Source: a virus. Taken from it: 29,676 nucleotides of DNA. Under the pieces are notes generated by a model. That model searched no databases. It saw only the letters and a list, made by a program, of their open reading frames with translations, and was not told the DNA's origin. The stretch covers positions 1 through 29,676 of IMG/VR virus record IMGVR_UViG_3300034356_000448; one strand, given 5' to 3'. Positions 20,637 through 29,189 of this stretch are shown here, piece by piece; within the stretch, counting starts at the first letter, position 1; each line of letters begins with the position of its first letter. A program made the position numbers and the translations under genes.

Positions 20637-21088
20637 CAGGATACTACACAATTTTAGACAAACTAAAAGGACACTTTGATGGTGACCCTATCGTGAACAC
20701 GGTTACTCAAGGTGACATCTTTCAGGTAGACTTGAATAAGCAGACTATCTTTCCATTAACTCATATAATGGTCAACAGTTCAACGCTTACTCCAAACACA
20801 CAAACATTCAACGTATCTATTCTTGCGATGGATATTGTAGACATTTCCAAAGCTGAGGTAACTGATACATTCCAAGAGAACAACAATGAGTTGGATGTAC
20901 TAAACACTCAGCACTCTGTTTTAAATCGTGCTTATCAGCAAATGATGCACGGTAATTTATGGGATGATTTGTTTGTGATTGAAGGGCAACCAAACTTAGA
21001 ACCATTCACTGAAAGATTTGAGAACTATCTTGCAGGATGGACAATGACATTTGATATCACAGTACCAAACGATATGACTATCTGCTAA
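20633..21088 (+). CDS. tail-associated structural protein
   Basis: The 151-residue protein has the landmarks V-N-T-V-T-Q-G-D-I-F-Q-V-D-L-N-K-Q-T and F-P-L-T-H-I in the first third, N-V-S-I-L-A-M-D-I-V-D in the middle and V-P-N-D-M-T-I-C at the end. It belongs to a family seen next to tail chaperone genes of Bacteroidota phages. By order it may be a tail terminator or minor tail protein. It starts in an ATGA overlap with the GT frame, not with the unshifted frame, which links its translation to frameshifted ribosomes. Confidence 0.6.
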   Translation: MTGYYTILDKLKGHFDGDPIVNTVTQGDIFQVDLNKQTIFPLTHIMVNSSTLTPNTQTFNVSILAMDIVDISKAEVTDTFQENNNELDVLNTQHSVLNRAYQQMMHGNLWDDLFVIEGQPNLEPFTERFENYLAGWTMTFDITVPNDMTIC

Positions 21089-21315
21089 TGGCTTTTAATA
21101 TTAACCTACCACAAAAACACGCAAGATATAATAACCTTGCTTCATTTCCTCAGAGGGGTGATAGCTCTATTTTGTACGTTGCAATTAATACAGGTAAATT
21201 GTACACGTGGACGAATTCATCTTATGTTATTGTAGATAAAAAATATGCTTCATCTTGGGGTTCTATTAGTCAAGCTCCTGAACCAACCGAACCAACTTAT
21301 TTAGTAGTGGAATGA
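21088..21315 (+). CDS. small fibre-type beta-motif protein
   Basis: The 75-residue product carries N-L-A-S-F-P-x-x-G-x-x-x-x-L-Y-V-A-x-x-T-G-K-L-Y-x-W, a motif found once or in tandem in many phage fibre and appendage proteins. Here it stands alone as a small gene with TAATG coupling to its neighbour. It could decorate the tail or serve as an attachment adaptor. No catalytic residues are visible. Confidence 0.6.
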   Translation: MAFNINLPQKHARYNNLASFPQRGDSSILYVAINTGKLYTWTNSSYVIVDKKYASSWGSISQAPEPTEPTYLVVE

Positions 21316-21818
21316 CCAAATCAGAACTTCAAATAGAATTAGAAAAATTCCGTGACCAAGTAATTGAAGAAGCTAAGGAAAACCTGAGACGACTTGGAAA
21401 GGATGGGGGGAAACTTATTGATTCAATTGAGGGCAGAGTACAGGCAAACGAAAACTCTTTTGAGATGGAGTTCTCAATGGAAGATTACGGTATCTTTCAG
21501 GATAAAGGAGTTTCAGGTAAAAGAAAAAAGTACAACACTGAGTTTACCTACAAAGATAAGATGCCTCCTCCAAGAGCATTTGATAAATGGATTGTAAGAA
21601 AAGGAATTGCTCCAAGAAATAAAGGAAAGTTTGCATCAAGGAAATCACTTCAGTTTATGATTGCACGTGGCGTTTATATGAACGGAATTAAACCGAGTTT
21701 ATTCTTTACTAAACCATTTGAAAAAGCATTTAAGAAATTACCTGATACTTTGGTTGAAGCATTTGGATTAGATGCAGTAAAATTATTTGACGAATCAATA
21801 TACTTAACACAAAAATAA
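21312..21818 (+). CDS. HK97 gp10-like head-tail/tail completion protein
   Basis: This 168-residue protein has an N-terminal amphipathic helix, a central F-E-M-E-F-S-M-E-D-Y-G-I-F-Q-D-K-G-V-S-G segment and, near the C-terminus, F-M-I-A-R-G-V-Y-M-N-G-I-K-P-S-L-F-F-T-K-P-F. The pattern matches the gp10/neck family in Bacteroidota phages: a short helical start, a 'Y...D.G..g' strand pair and an 'IA..I...G....pFf..af' end. Such proteins complete the neck or seal the tail end. It has an ATGA overlap with the upstream gene. Confidence 0.6.
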   Translation: MTKSELQIELEKFRDQVIEEAKENLRRLGKDGGKLIDSIEGRVQANENSFEMEFSMEDYGIFQDKGVSGKRKKYNTEFTYKDKMPPPRAFDKWIVRKGIAPRNKGKFASRKSLQFMIARGVYMNGIKPSLFFTKPFEKAFKKLPDTLVEAFGLDAVKLFDESIYLTQK

Positions 21819-22865
21819 ATGGCAATTTTTGCACGCTCACCTTACATCGTAACAATCAATGAGACTGCTCAGATTGAAACGAAAATTGAAATCTTTCTTT
21901 GGAATGGTAACACTACTCCAATGCCTGCTTCACCTGCTTATACATTAAGCAAGAAGATACCTTCATCAAATGCACCTGCAACTTACTATGACATTTCTCC
22001 ATACATAAAAGAGTACATTGACCACAATCAATTGCAATCAGTTACAACAGGGAATCCTGTAACTCCTGCTGCTCAATGGTGCTGGGTAGGTTTAAAGATT
22101 TACAAGAAAGTAAGCACAATCTTTATTCAAGTTGGATTAACTCAGACACGCAGGGCATTCGATGGTTTCGGATATTACACTGATGGATACAATGCTGATT
22201 TAGGTTACGTTCATTTATCGCCTGTTGATTCAACATATTATTTGGATGGTTCAGGTAACACAGGACACATTACAATTGAAGGTGCATTTGGTCACTCAAT
22301 TACATACACAAACTTAAGCACAGGTGCAACTCAGTTCTCTACTTTGAACACGTCAAACGTTAATGATTGGGCAAAGGTATATCCAACATATTTGAATGAT
22401 GGTAACTTAGTAGAGATATCAAATGGAAGTGGCGTGATTTGGAGTGCGACTTTCAGACCTAAAGAGGAGTGCAAGTACACACCTGTTAGATGTGATTTTG
22501 TAAATCGTTTTGGAGCTTGGCAAACTGAATGGTTTTACAAAGCATCAAGCACAGCAATATCAATGGAAAACACGGAGTACAATTTAATGCAATCTACCTA
22601 TCCGAACTATTCAATACAGGAAGGACAAAGAAAAATGTTCAACACGAACCTTAAACAACAAATCAAGGTGAACACTGACTGGGTAGATGAAACGTTCTCA
22701 GAAACGATTAAACAACTAATGGCAAGCGAAAGAATCTTATTAGATAAATCCCCTGTCAAGATAAACACGAAATCAACTGAACTATTCAAAAGCATCAACA
22801 ACCATATGATAAACTATCAATTGGAATTTGAATACGCTTACGACTTAATTAACTCTGTTGTCTAA
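21819..22865 (+). CDS. tail/baseplate structural protein
   Basis: The 348-residue, strand-rich protein starts F-A-R-S-P-Y-I-V-T-I-N-E and contains several aromatic-rich strands (W-C-W-V-G-L-K-I-Y, F-G-Y-Y-T-D-G-Y-N). A later F-G-A-W-Q-T-E-W-F-Y block precedes a helical end. Proteins with this start occur immediately before the large distal tail protein in Bacteroidota phages. A distal tail (Dit-like) or baseplate subunit is likely. The stop codon overlaps the next start (TAATG). Confidence 0.55.
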   Translation: MAIFARSPYIVTINETAQIETKIEIFLWNGNTTPMPASPAYTLSKKIPSSNAPATYYDISPYIKEYIDHNQLQSVTTGNPVTPAAQWCWVGLKIYKKVSTIFIQVGLTQTRRAFDGFGYYTDGYNADLGYVHLSPVDSTYYLDGSGNTGHITIEGAFGHSITYTNLSTGATQFSTLNTSNVNDWAKVYPTYLNDGNLVEISNGSGVIWSATFRPKEECKYTPVRCDFVNRFGAWQTEWFYKASSTAISMENTEYNLMQSTYPNYSIQEGQRKMFNTNLKQQIKVNTDWVDETFSETIKQLMASERILLDKSPVKINTKSTELFKSINNHMINYQLEFEYAYDLINSVV

Positions 22866-25135
22866 TGAATAGGAAAGTACAAGTATATATTGAAGGGCAA
22901 AGAATCGAACTGTTTAACGATGAGCAGATTCAGGTAAACTCTACTCAGCAGAACATTGCAGATATCTCCAAAACGTACACGGACTTTTCTCAGAGTTTTA
23001 CCGTACCTGCTTCAGAACTTAATAACCAAATCTTTCAGCACTTTTATCAGACAGATGTAAATGCAACTATTGACCACAACATCAGACGAAATGCATTCAT
23101 TGAAATTGATTTAACTTTCTTCAGACGTGGAAAGATTCAGATTGAGGGAAGCAAACTAAAGGATGGAAAAGCGGAAAGTTACACGTTAACATTCTATGGT
23201 GAAGGCAGAACCTTGTTAGATTACTTTGGGGAAGATTTACTTTCTGATTTAGATTACATACCTTACAATCACGAATACACAGGAACGGAAGTTAAGAATC
23301 GCATTGAAGATAACGCTAATACATATGATGTTAAGTATCCTTTAATTACTTCAAATCGTGTATGGACTTATTCAGGTCAAGCACCAACAACAATTTCACC
23401 TGCATATTATACTATTCCAACTAACTCTTCACATGACCTTCATCACACATCAGGTCATATGCACTATCAAGAGTTATTTCCTGCATTAAGAGTGCAAAGA
23501 ATATTTGATGCGATTCAAACAAAATACGGAATTACATTTTCAGGTAACTTCCTAAGCAATGAACGATTTAGTAAATTGTTCCTATGGTACAAAAACAAGA
23601 ATGAGTTTGTATTCTATTCAGAACCACAACTAATTAATTTTACAAGTCTTTCTACTTCAGGGAATGAAGCAAGTAATTCATTTGATTTAACAAACGATAC
23701 TCTACACATTCAAGAATTAGCAGGTTTATACAATGGTTCACACGACATCAGTATTAACGTCAATTCAATCTCATCACCAACAGGAGCTACAATAGATGTG
23801 TATCAAAATGGAAACTTTATTCAGAGCTTACCTTTTAGTGCAGCAGGTTTATTGACTACTATCTCAATTCCAAATGTTGTAGGTTTAGATTCAATATACC
23901 AATTTAAAATTAGAACACACACAGCAGTTACTGTTAGCGTTTCAGTTAGTTACACAATCAGTGCAGTTCTAACAGGATTCTTTGTTCCAATTGCTACTTG
24001 TAATGCTACCTGTGCAAATAATGTAATGGTACCTAATATTGATTTATCTGCATTAGCACCATCAATGAAAGTTAGTGATTTCTTTGGAGGTATTTTAAAG
24101 ATGTTCAATATGACTTGCTACGGAATCACGGAAAACAACTTCCAGGTAGAACCTTTAGATGATTGGTATTCCCAAGGTGCTATTGTTGATATCTCTGAAT
24201 ACACGGACGTAGATACTATTGACATTGATAGAATGAAACTCTATAAAAAGATTTCAATGCAATATCAGCAATCTGACTGTTTTCTAAATAAGCAATTTAC
24301 TCAGCTCTTCAATCGTAACTATGGAGATACATCATATCAGTACAATTATGATGGTGATGAGTTTACTTTACAAGTTCCTTTTGAGAATCTATTGCAAAAC
24401 AAATTTACAGGTACCGACTTACAAGTAGGATACTCACTAAACAATGAGTTTGCACCATACATTCCTAAACCTGTTTTATTGTATCAATACGATAACAAAG
24501 ATGTTTCTTTCCATTTTAATGATGGCAGTTCAACAGGTCTTATTTTAAATTACACGCCATTTGGGCAAGACTTATACACGAACTTAACTGACTACACGTT
24601 AAACTTTGCTCCTGACATTTCAACGATGTTAAATGTGCCTGTACAACAAACGTTATTTGGGACTTATTATTTTAGTTATTTGTATAACTTATACAATCTG
24701 AAGCAAAGAATTGTGAAGGTAAAAACGATGTTGCCTATTAGCTTGCTTACTGGTTTACAATTAAACGATAGATTAATCATTAGAGATAAAAGATACATCA
24801 TTAACTCAATGCAATCCAACCTAACAACAGGCGAAGTAAACTTTGAATTAATATTAGACTTCAGACCGATGGTAAATTCTACTTATCAACCATATGTTGG
24901 AGTTGATGGAGGTACAATTGCAGTTCCGATTGACTTTGTTAACGGAGCAATCAGTGCAGAGGTAAGCACAACTGTACCTGACATATTAATTGCACCTACA
25001 ACAATCGATGCTCCTCAGTATGTTGACATCACTTTACCTCCAAATCCTTCAGGAACTGTCTACCCAATTGATGTTACTTACACTTTGAACAACGGAATCA
25101 CGGAATTAACAAACATTAATATTATACAGAAATGA
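22865..25135 (+). CDS. large distal tail / tail hub protein
   Basis: The 756-residue protein begins with V-Q-V-Y-I-E-G-Q-R-I-E-L-F and D-F-S-Q-S-F-T-V-P-A-S, strands typical of the N-terminal hub of Bacteroidota phage tail proteins. A middle beta-sandwich-like region (~260-400) is Ser/Thr-rich, and the C-terminal third has repeated aromatic strands. It has no recognisable enzyme motif. By position before the tape measure gene and by size it should form the tail-tip hub to which fibres attach. It is one of the two largest products here. Confidence 0.6.
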   Translation: MNRKVQVYIEGQRIELFNDEQIQVNSTQQNIADISKTYTDFSQSFTVPASELNNQIFQHFYQTDVNATIDHNIRRNAFIEIDLTFFRRGKIQIEGSKLKDGKAESYTLTFYGEGRTLLDYFGEDLLSDLDYIPYNHEYTGTEVKNRIEDNANTYDVKYPLITSNRVWTYSGQAPTTISPAYYTIPTNSSHDLHHTSGHMHYQELFPALRVQRIFDAIQTKYGITFSGNFLSNERFSKLFLWYKNKNEFVFYSEPQLINFTSLSTSGNEASNSFDLTNDTLHIQELAGLYNGSHDISINVNSISSPTGATIDVYQNGNFIQSLPFSAAGLLTTISIPNVVGLDSIYQFKIRTHTAVTVSVSVSYTISAVLTGFFVPIATCNATCANNVMVPNIDLSALAPSMKVSDFFGGILKMFNMTCYGITENNFQVEPLDDWYSQGAIVDISEYTDVDTIDIDRMKLYKKISMQYQQSDCFLNKQFTQLFNRNYGDTSYQYNYDGDEFTLQVPFENLLQNKFTGTDLQVGYSLNNEFAPYIPKPVLLYQYDNKDVSFHFNDGSSTGLILNYTPFGQDLYTNLTDYTLNFAPDISTMLNVPVQQTLFGTYYFSYLYNLYNLKQRIVKVKTMLPISLLTGLQLNDRLIIRDKRYIINSMQSNLTTGEVNFELILDFRPMVNSTYQPYVGVDGGTIAVPIDFVNGAISAEVSTTVPDILIAPTTIDAPQYVDITLPPNPSGTVYPIDVTYTLNNGITELTNINIIQK

Positions 25136-25293
25136 TAAAGAACATAATCTCAATGCTATCAGTGGATGACTTCTACGGAATCTCGGAAAACATAGACATC
25201 GCAAAAGGAAAATACGCTTACACTTCCTCATTTAGAAAAATGACAAGACAAGAACGCAGAAAATTAGCACTAAAAAAACGAAACAATGGCTGA
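25132..25293 (+). CDS. 53-residue protein before tape measure gene
   Basis: The frame starts with an ATGA overlap on the tail hub gene and ends 8 nt inside the tape measure gene. The product has a helical first half (M-L-S-V-D-D-F-Y-G-I-S-E-N-I-D-I) and a strongly basic C-terminus (M-T-R-Q-E-R-R-K-L-A-L-K-K-R). It may be a small tail assembly factor. No family is known to me. Confidence 0.6.
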   Translation: MIKNIISMLSVDDFYGISENIDIAKGKYAYTSSFRKMTRQERRKLALKKRNNG

Positions 25294-27325
25294 AAAAAAG
25301 ACAATTGAGTTAGACGTACAGAGTAATTTAGGAAGTTTAAGAAGCCAATTAAGAGAAGCACAAGCGGATGTAGCTGCAATGGCTGATAAGTTTGGTGCTA
25401 CATCAAGAGAAGCAGCAGAGGCTGCAAAGAAAGCAGCAGAATTAAAAGATAAAATTGGGGATGCCAAGAACTTAACTGATGCATTTAATCCAGATGCTAA
25501 GTTTGGTGCATTGACTAAATCCTTAGGTGGTGCTATGGATGGATTCCAAGCGGTGCAAGGTGCAATGGGAATGTTTGGTGTTGAATCCGAAGACCTTCAA
25601 CAAACATTACTAAAGGTTCAATCTGCAATGGCTTTATCTCAGGGGATTCAAGGGGTAATGGAGGCAAAAGATTCCTTTGTTCAATTAGGTTCTGTTGTTA
25701 AGGATTCATTCTCACAAATGACAACGGCAGGTAAAGCATTTGCGGTTACAGGTATTGGAGCATTAGTTACTGGAATTGGATTACTTATTGCCAATTGGGA
25801 TGACTTACAAAAATCAATAGGTGGTGCGAATGAAACTCAGGACACATTCAATGATACATTAGGTGATTATAAAAAAGGTGCTGCGGATGCAATGCAAGCT
25901 ACATCAAAGGTAGGTGCTGCATTTGAATTAGCAAGGGAGGGAGTTATAAGTAAAGAGGAAGCATTAGAAACATATAATAATACTTTAGGAGATACATTTG
26001 GAAGAGCGCAGGATATTGATACTGCGGAAAATCTATATGCTGCAAAAACGGATGCTTATATTAAATCTACTGCATTAAGAGCGCAAGCACAAGCATTATT
26101 TGCAAAAGCAGCGGAGGCAGCAGCAAAAGGTACTACTGCTGATTTGGAAGACCAAACAACAACATTTGATAAATTAGCATCAAGTGCTATCTCAAATATT
26201 TTTGGCGTTGTTAATGGTTATAATGATTTGCAAAATAGACAAAAGCAAAGAGTAAAAGAAACAAAAGATAATGCTAAACAACAACAGAATGCTTTAAATA
26301 CTTTAGCTACATCTATGTTAAAGGAGGCAGAGTTGATTGAAAAAAATAACAACTTAAAAGTAGAAAGCACATTAAGGAGTAATTTCAAAAGCAATCAAAG
26401 CAATCAAGATACAAGAAACGATGATTTAGAAAATTTAAAAGAATATCAACAAGAAGCGGAGGACTTATTTAAGTCAGAATACGAGATAGCAGTTCGTAAT
26501 GTAAAAGAAAAATATGATGCTCAGATTGAACTTGCTAAAAAATACAAAGAGGATACTACAACTTTAGAAGCGGCAAGAGCAAAAGAACTAAAAGACTTAG
26601 AAGACCATCAGATTGATACTACTCGTTTGGGAATGGAAAAGGTAGCTATGTTACAAGTAACACACCTTGACCATACCAAAGAAATGCAAGAGCAAGAGAA
26701 AAAAGGTTTGGTTGGTGTTGCTGAAGTAAAAGAAAGAATTTTTCAAAGGGGTAAACAATTAGACGAAGAAGAAAAGCAAAGGCAAAAAGACAAACTTGAT
26801 TTAGCTTTAAAATATGCTCAAACGTTTGGTCAAACAATGGGTTCTTTAAATAACCTATTGAATGCACAGGATAGCGAGCGATTAAAAAGCGTAAAAAAAG
26901 GAAGCAAGGAAGAGGACGCAATCAAACGCAAGATGTTTGACCGTGATAAAAAACTTCGAATCGTACAGACAATAATTGATACTGCATCAAACGTTGTTAA
27001 CTCGGTTCGAAATGGTGGAGGTATTCCAACAGGTATTCCATTTGGTATTGCAGCAGGGGCGATGGGAGCATTCCAAGTTGCAGCTATCAATAAAGTAAAA
27101 TACGATGGAGGAGATAATACTGTACCATCATCTTCAGGAGGTGGTGGCGGAGCAGGAGGAGGTTCTGTTATGTCACCATCATTCAACGTTGTAGGTAATT
27201 CTGGCATCAACCAATTAGCACAGTTACAACAACAACCAACTAAGGCATATGTGGTATCAGGTGATGTAACATCTGCTCAGTCATTAGACCGAAACAGAAT
27301 TGAAAATGCAACATTAGTTAAATAA
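25286..27325 (+). CDS. tail tape measure protein
   Basis: The 679-residue protein has a long helical N-terminus rich in Ala, Lys and Glu, a membrane-type segment at ~151-169 (A-F-A-V-T-G-I-G-A-L-V-T-G-I-G-L-L-I-A), a long charged coiled coil at ~340-560, a second Gly/Ala-rich hydrophobic stretch near 595-620 and a poly-Gly linker near 635. This is the layout of tape measure proteins that set tail length and may exit into the host membrane during DNA injection. At about 0.15 nm per residue the tail would be roughly 100 nm long, which is an inference. Confidence 0.85.
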   Translation: MAEKKTIELDVQSNLGSLRSQLREAQADVAAMADKFGATSREAAEAAKKAAELKDKIGDAKNLTDAFNPDAKFGALTKSLGGAMDGFQAVQGAMGMFGVESEDLQQTLLKVQSAMALSQGIQGVMEAKDSFVQLGSVVKDSFSQMTTAGKAFAVTGIGALVTGIGLLIANWDDLQKSIGGANETQDTFNDTLGDYKKGAADAMQATSKVGAAFELAREGVISKEEALETYNNTLGDTFGRAQDIDTAENLYAAKTDAYIKSTALRAQAQALFAKAAEAAAKGTTADLEDQTTTFDKLASSAISNIFGVVNGYNDLQNRQKQRVKETKDNAKQQQNALNTLATSMLKEAELIEKNNNLKVESTLRSNFKSNQSNQDTRNDDLENLKEYQQEAEDLFKSEYEIAVRNVKEKYDAQIELAKKYKEDTTTLEAARAKELKDLEDHQIDTTRLGMEKVAMLQVTHLDHTKEMQEQEKKGLVGVAEVKERIFQRGKQLDEEEKQRQKDKLDLALKYAQTFGQTMGSLNNLLNAQDSERLKSVKKGSKEEDAIKRKMFDRDKKLRIVQTIIDTASNVVNSVRNGGGIPTGIPFGIAAGAMGAFQVAAINKVKYDGGDNTVPSSSGGGGGAGGGSVMSPSFNVVGNSGINQLAQLQQQPTKAYVVSGDVTSAQSLDRNRIENATLVK

Positions 27326-27346
27326 AACGTTTTTATATTATGAAGT
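27320..27346 (+). repeat. leader repeat, copy 2 of 2
   Basis: This stretch matches 19841-19867 at 25 of 27 positions, covering the upstream Lys-stop codons, a palindromic AAAACGTTTT and the ATGAAG start of the homing endonuclease gene. A weaker echo (AAACGTTTTATTA) lies at 28732-28744. Confidence 0.75.
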
Positions 27347-27939
27347 ATGGATTTGTTTATTGTTGGACTAATATTATAAACGACAAAAAATATATTGGAA
27401 GTCATTACGGAAATATTAATGATTCATATATAGGTTCAGGAGTTTATTTTAAAAGAGCATATTTAAAAAATCCAAATAATTTTAAAAGAGATATTTTATA
27501 TATAGGTAAAAATTACCAAGATATTGAAAAGTATTTTCTTGTGGAAAATAATGCACAATATAATGATTCATTTTACAATTTAAAAAATGAAAGCATAGGT
27601 GGATGGAAACACGTAAATATTGAAAAAAGAGGAATAGCTATTTCCAAAGCTAAAAAGGGAAAATACCCTGAACATTTGAGATATGATAAATTTGGAATTA
27701 ACAATCCAATGTTTGATAAAAAACATTCTATCGAAACAAAAAATAAAATATCAAAATCAAGAATTGGTAAATCTAATTCAGATAAAAAAGTAATTGAATT
27801 AAGTGAAAATAAAATATTTGATTCAGTTACAAAATGTGCTTTACATTATGGCATAACTCAACCAACAATGACTGCATTAATTCGCAATGAAAAAATAAAT
27901 AGAGGTAAATGCAAAAATAAAATATTTAGTTATGTATAA
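27340..27939 (+). CDS. GIY-YIG homing endonuclease with NUMOD DNA-binding motifs
   Basis: In this 199-residue protein residues 4-9 (G-F-V-Y-C-W) and 18-21 (Y-I-G-S) form the GIY-YIG strands, with R39 or R50 and a glutamate at 63 or 69 as likely catalytic partners. Residues ~119-144 (G-I-N-N-P-M-F-D-K-K-H-S and K-I-S-K-S-R-I-G-K) match NUMOD3, and ~150-190 form a NUMOD1/IENR1-type helix-turn-helix. This is the layout of free-standing homing endonucleases of T4 Seg type. The gene is very AT-rich compared with its neighbours and separates tape measure from prohead protease, so it is a recent mobile insertion. It shares its leader with the gene at 19861. Confidence 0.85.
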   Translation: MKYGFVYCWTNIINDKKYIGSHYGNINDSYIGSGVYFKRAYLKNPNNFKRDILYIGKNYQDIEKYFLVENNAQYNDSFYNLKNESIGGWKHVNIEKRGIAISKAKKGKYPEHLRYDKFGINNPMFDKKHSIETKNKISKSRIGKSNSDKKVIELSENKIFDSVTKCALHYGITQPTMTALIRNEKINRGKCKNKIFSYV

Positions 27940-28522
27940 AATTATTGAGCTTATAATTGACGAGAAAGATTCAATGAGTGGAATTGACGCGGTGTCAGTA
28001 GTTCATTCACCTGCCATTGAGGAAAACTTTATTCATCTATCAAAACACGAAGTAGAGTTAAAAGAGATTGACCAAGAGAAACGTATCTTAATGGGTGCAG
28101 CTTTGATTCCAAACAAAAACATCTACCGAGTAAACGAAAAGAAAGAAGAATACTACATCTATTTTTCAGAGGACACGGTACGCAAAGCATCAGAGTTATT
28201 TTTAATGAACGCAAATCAGAACAATGCTACCTATGAACACGACAAAAAACTGAAAGGAATGTCAGTAGTTGAATCGTGGATTATTGAAGATGAGAAGCAC
28301 GACAAATCAGTAAAATACGGATTCAGTTTACCAAAAGGAACTTGGATGATTTCAATGAAGGTAAACAACGATGAAGTATGGAAAGACGTTAAGGAAGGTA
28401 AAGTAAAAGGATTCTCAATTGAGGGTTACTTTGCTGACAAGTTAGAAATGTCTCAGATGACAGAGGAGGATATCATATTAGAAAAAATTAAACAAATAAT
28501 ATTAGAAGATGGCAAAATTTAA
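27932..28522 (+). CDS. XkdF-like prohead serine protease
   Basis: The 196-residue protein fits the XkdF/Peptidase_S78_2 family (PF14550). Landmarks are V-H-S-P-A-I-E-E-N at ~24-32, R-I-L-M-G-A-A-L-I-P at 51-60, Y-E-H-D at 101-104 with candidate catalytic His103, and V-K-G-F-S-I-E-G-Y-F at 158-167 with candidate nucleophile Ser162. It should mature the prohead by cutting scaffold and capsid. It overlaps the homing endonuclease by 8 nt. The scaffold and capsid genes follow, the expected order. Confidence 0.8.
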   Translation: MYKIIELIIDEKDSMSGIDAVSVVHSPAIEENFIHLSKHEVELKEIDQEKRILMGAALIPNKNIYRVNEKKEEYYIYFSEDTVRKASELFLMNANQNNATYEHDKKLKGMSVVESWIIEDEKHDKSVKYGFSLPKGTWMISMKVNNDEVWKDVKEGKVKGFSIEGYFADKLEMSQMTEEDIILEKIKQIILEDGKI

Positions 28523-28709
28523 AACACCAAGTTACTCTTCACCCAAAGCAGGAAGCAGAAGAGGATGCCTTTGTGAAGATGGTAAATACTCCAAGAAATG
28601 TTGCGATGGAAGTTTACAAGCACAGGGCATAGGTTCGATTACAGGAACTGAAAATGTTACGGTAACAGTCAATGGCGGAACACGAACTATCGTGCGTCAG
28701 AACGGATAA
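28509..28709 (+). CDS. small conserved Cys-motif virion-region protein
   Basis: The 66-residue product contains G-C-L-C-E-D-G and K-C-C-D-G-S-L-Q-A-Q-G-I-G, a pattern repeated in short proteins between protease and capsid genes in Bacteroidota phages. The four cysteines (CxC and CC) could bind one metal ion or form disulfides. A strand-rich C-terminus follows. The gene overlaps the protease by 14 nt. Function is unknown. Confidence 0.65.
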   Translation: MAKFKTPSYSSPKAGSRRGCLCEDGKYSKKCCDGSLQAQGIGSITGTENVTVTVNGGTRTIVRQNG

Positions 28710-28757
28710 AAATACAACAGAAATATAATAGAAACGTTTTATTAAAAAAAAAGAACA

Positions 28758-29180
28758 ATGGGATTAAACGAAGTATTTAAGAAAGTAGCAGGTATTGAAA
28801 GCAATGCTACTGAGTTAACATCACACAAAGTAGAGTTAGGGTATTTACAAGATGTTCAAAAGAAAGCTGAAACTCAATTAAAAAAATATTCAGATATTCC
28901 AGAGTTATTTAAATATTGGCAATCAGTTTCTCAATGGATTACAAGTAATGAAGGTAAAATATCTAAATTTAAAGGAACTCGTTCTGCATATTTAATGGGT
29001 TTAAATGATATTATACCTGAATTAGAAAATAATTTTAATGAAATAGAAAATAAATTGAAATCAGTAGGACTAAATGCGATGGAAAATGCAGAATATAAAA
29101 AAGGATATACTGCATTAGTACAATTAAAAAACTTATTAATTGACCTAAAAAAAACAACGGATTTACCCCAATTTAAATAA
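28758..29180 (+). CDS. head-module helical protein of unknown function
   Basis: This 140-residue, almost entirely helical protein has K-V-A-G-I-E near the start and leucine-rich heptads in the C-terminal half. It sits between protease and scaffold genes after a leader containing AAACGTTTTATTA, a weaker version of the duplicated leader. It could assist scaffold or capsid assembly. No family is recognised. Confidence 0.6.
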   Translation: MGLNEVFKKVAGIESNATELTSHKVELGYLQDVQKKAETQLKKYSDIPELFKYWQSVSQWITSNEGKISKFKGTRSAYLMGLNDIIPELENNFNEIENKLKSVGLNAMENAEYKKGYTALVQLKNLLIDLKKTTDLPQFK

Positions 29181-29189
29181 AAACGAAAA

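Noticed and set aside
21394-21597. 67-codon + frame inside the gp10-like gene
   Set aside because: It is an out-of-frame shadow of 21312-21818 with no slippery site or coupling, and the main frame carries the family pattern throughout.
26830-27210. 126-codon - strand frame with poly-Pro
   Set aside because: It is the antisense of the Gly-rich linker and coiled coil of the tape measure gene; the prolines come from reversed glycine codons.
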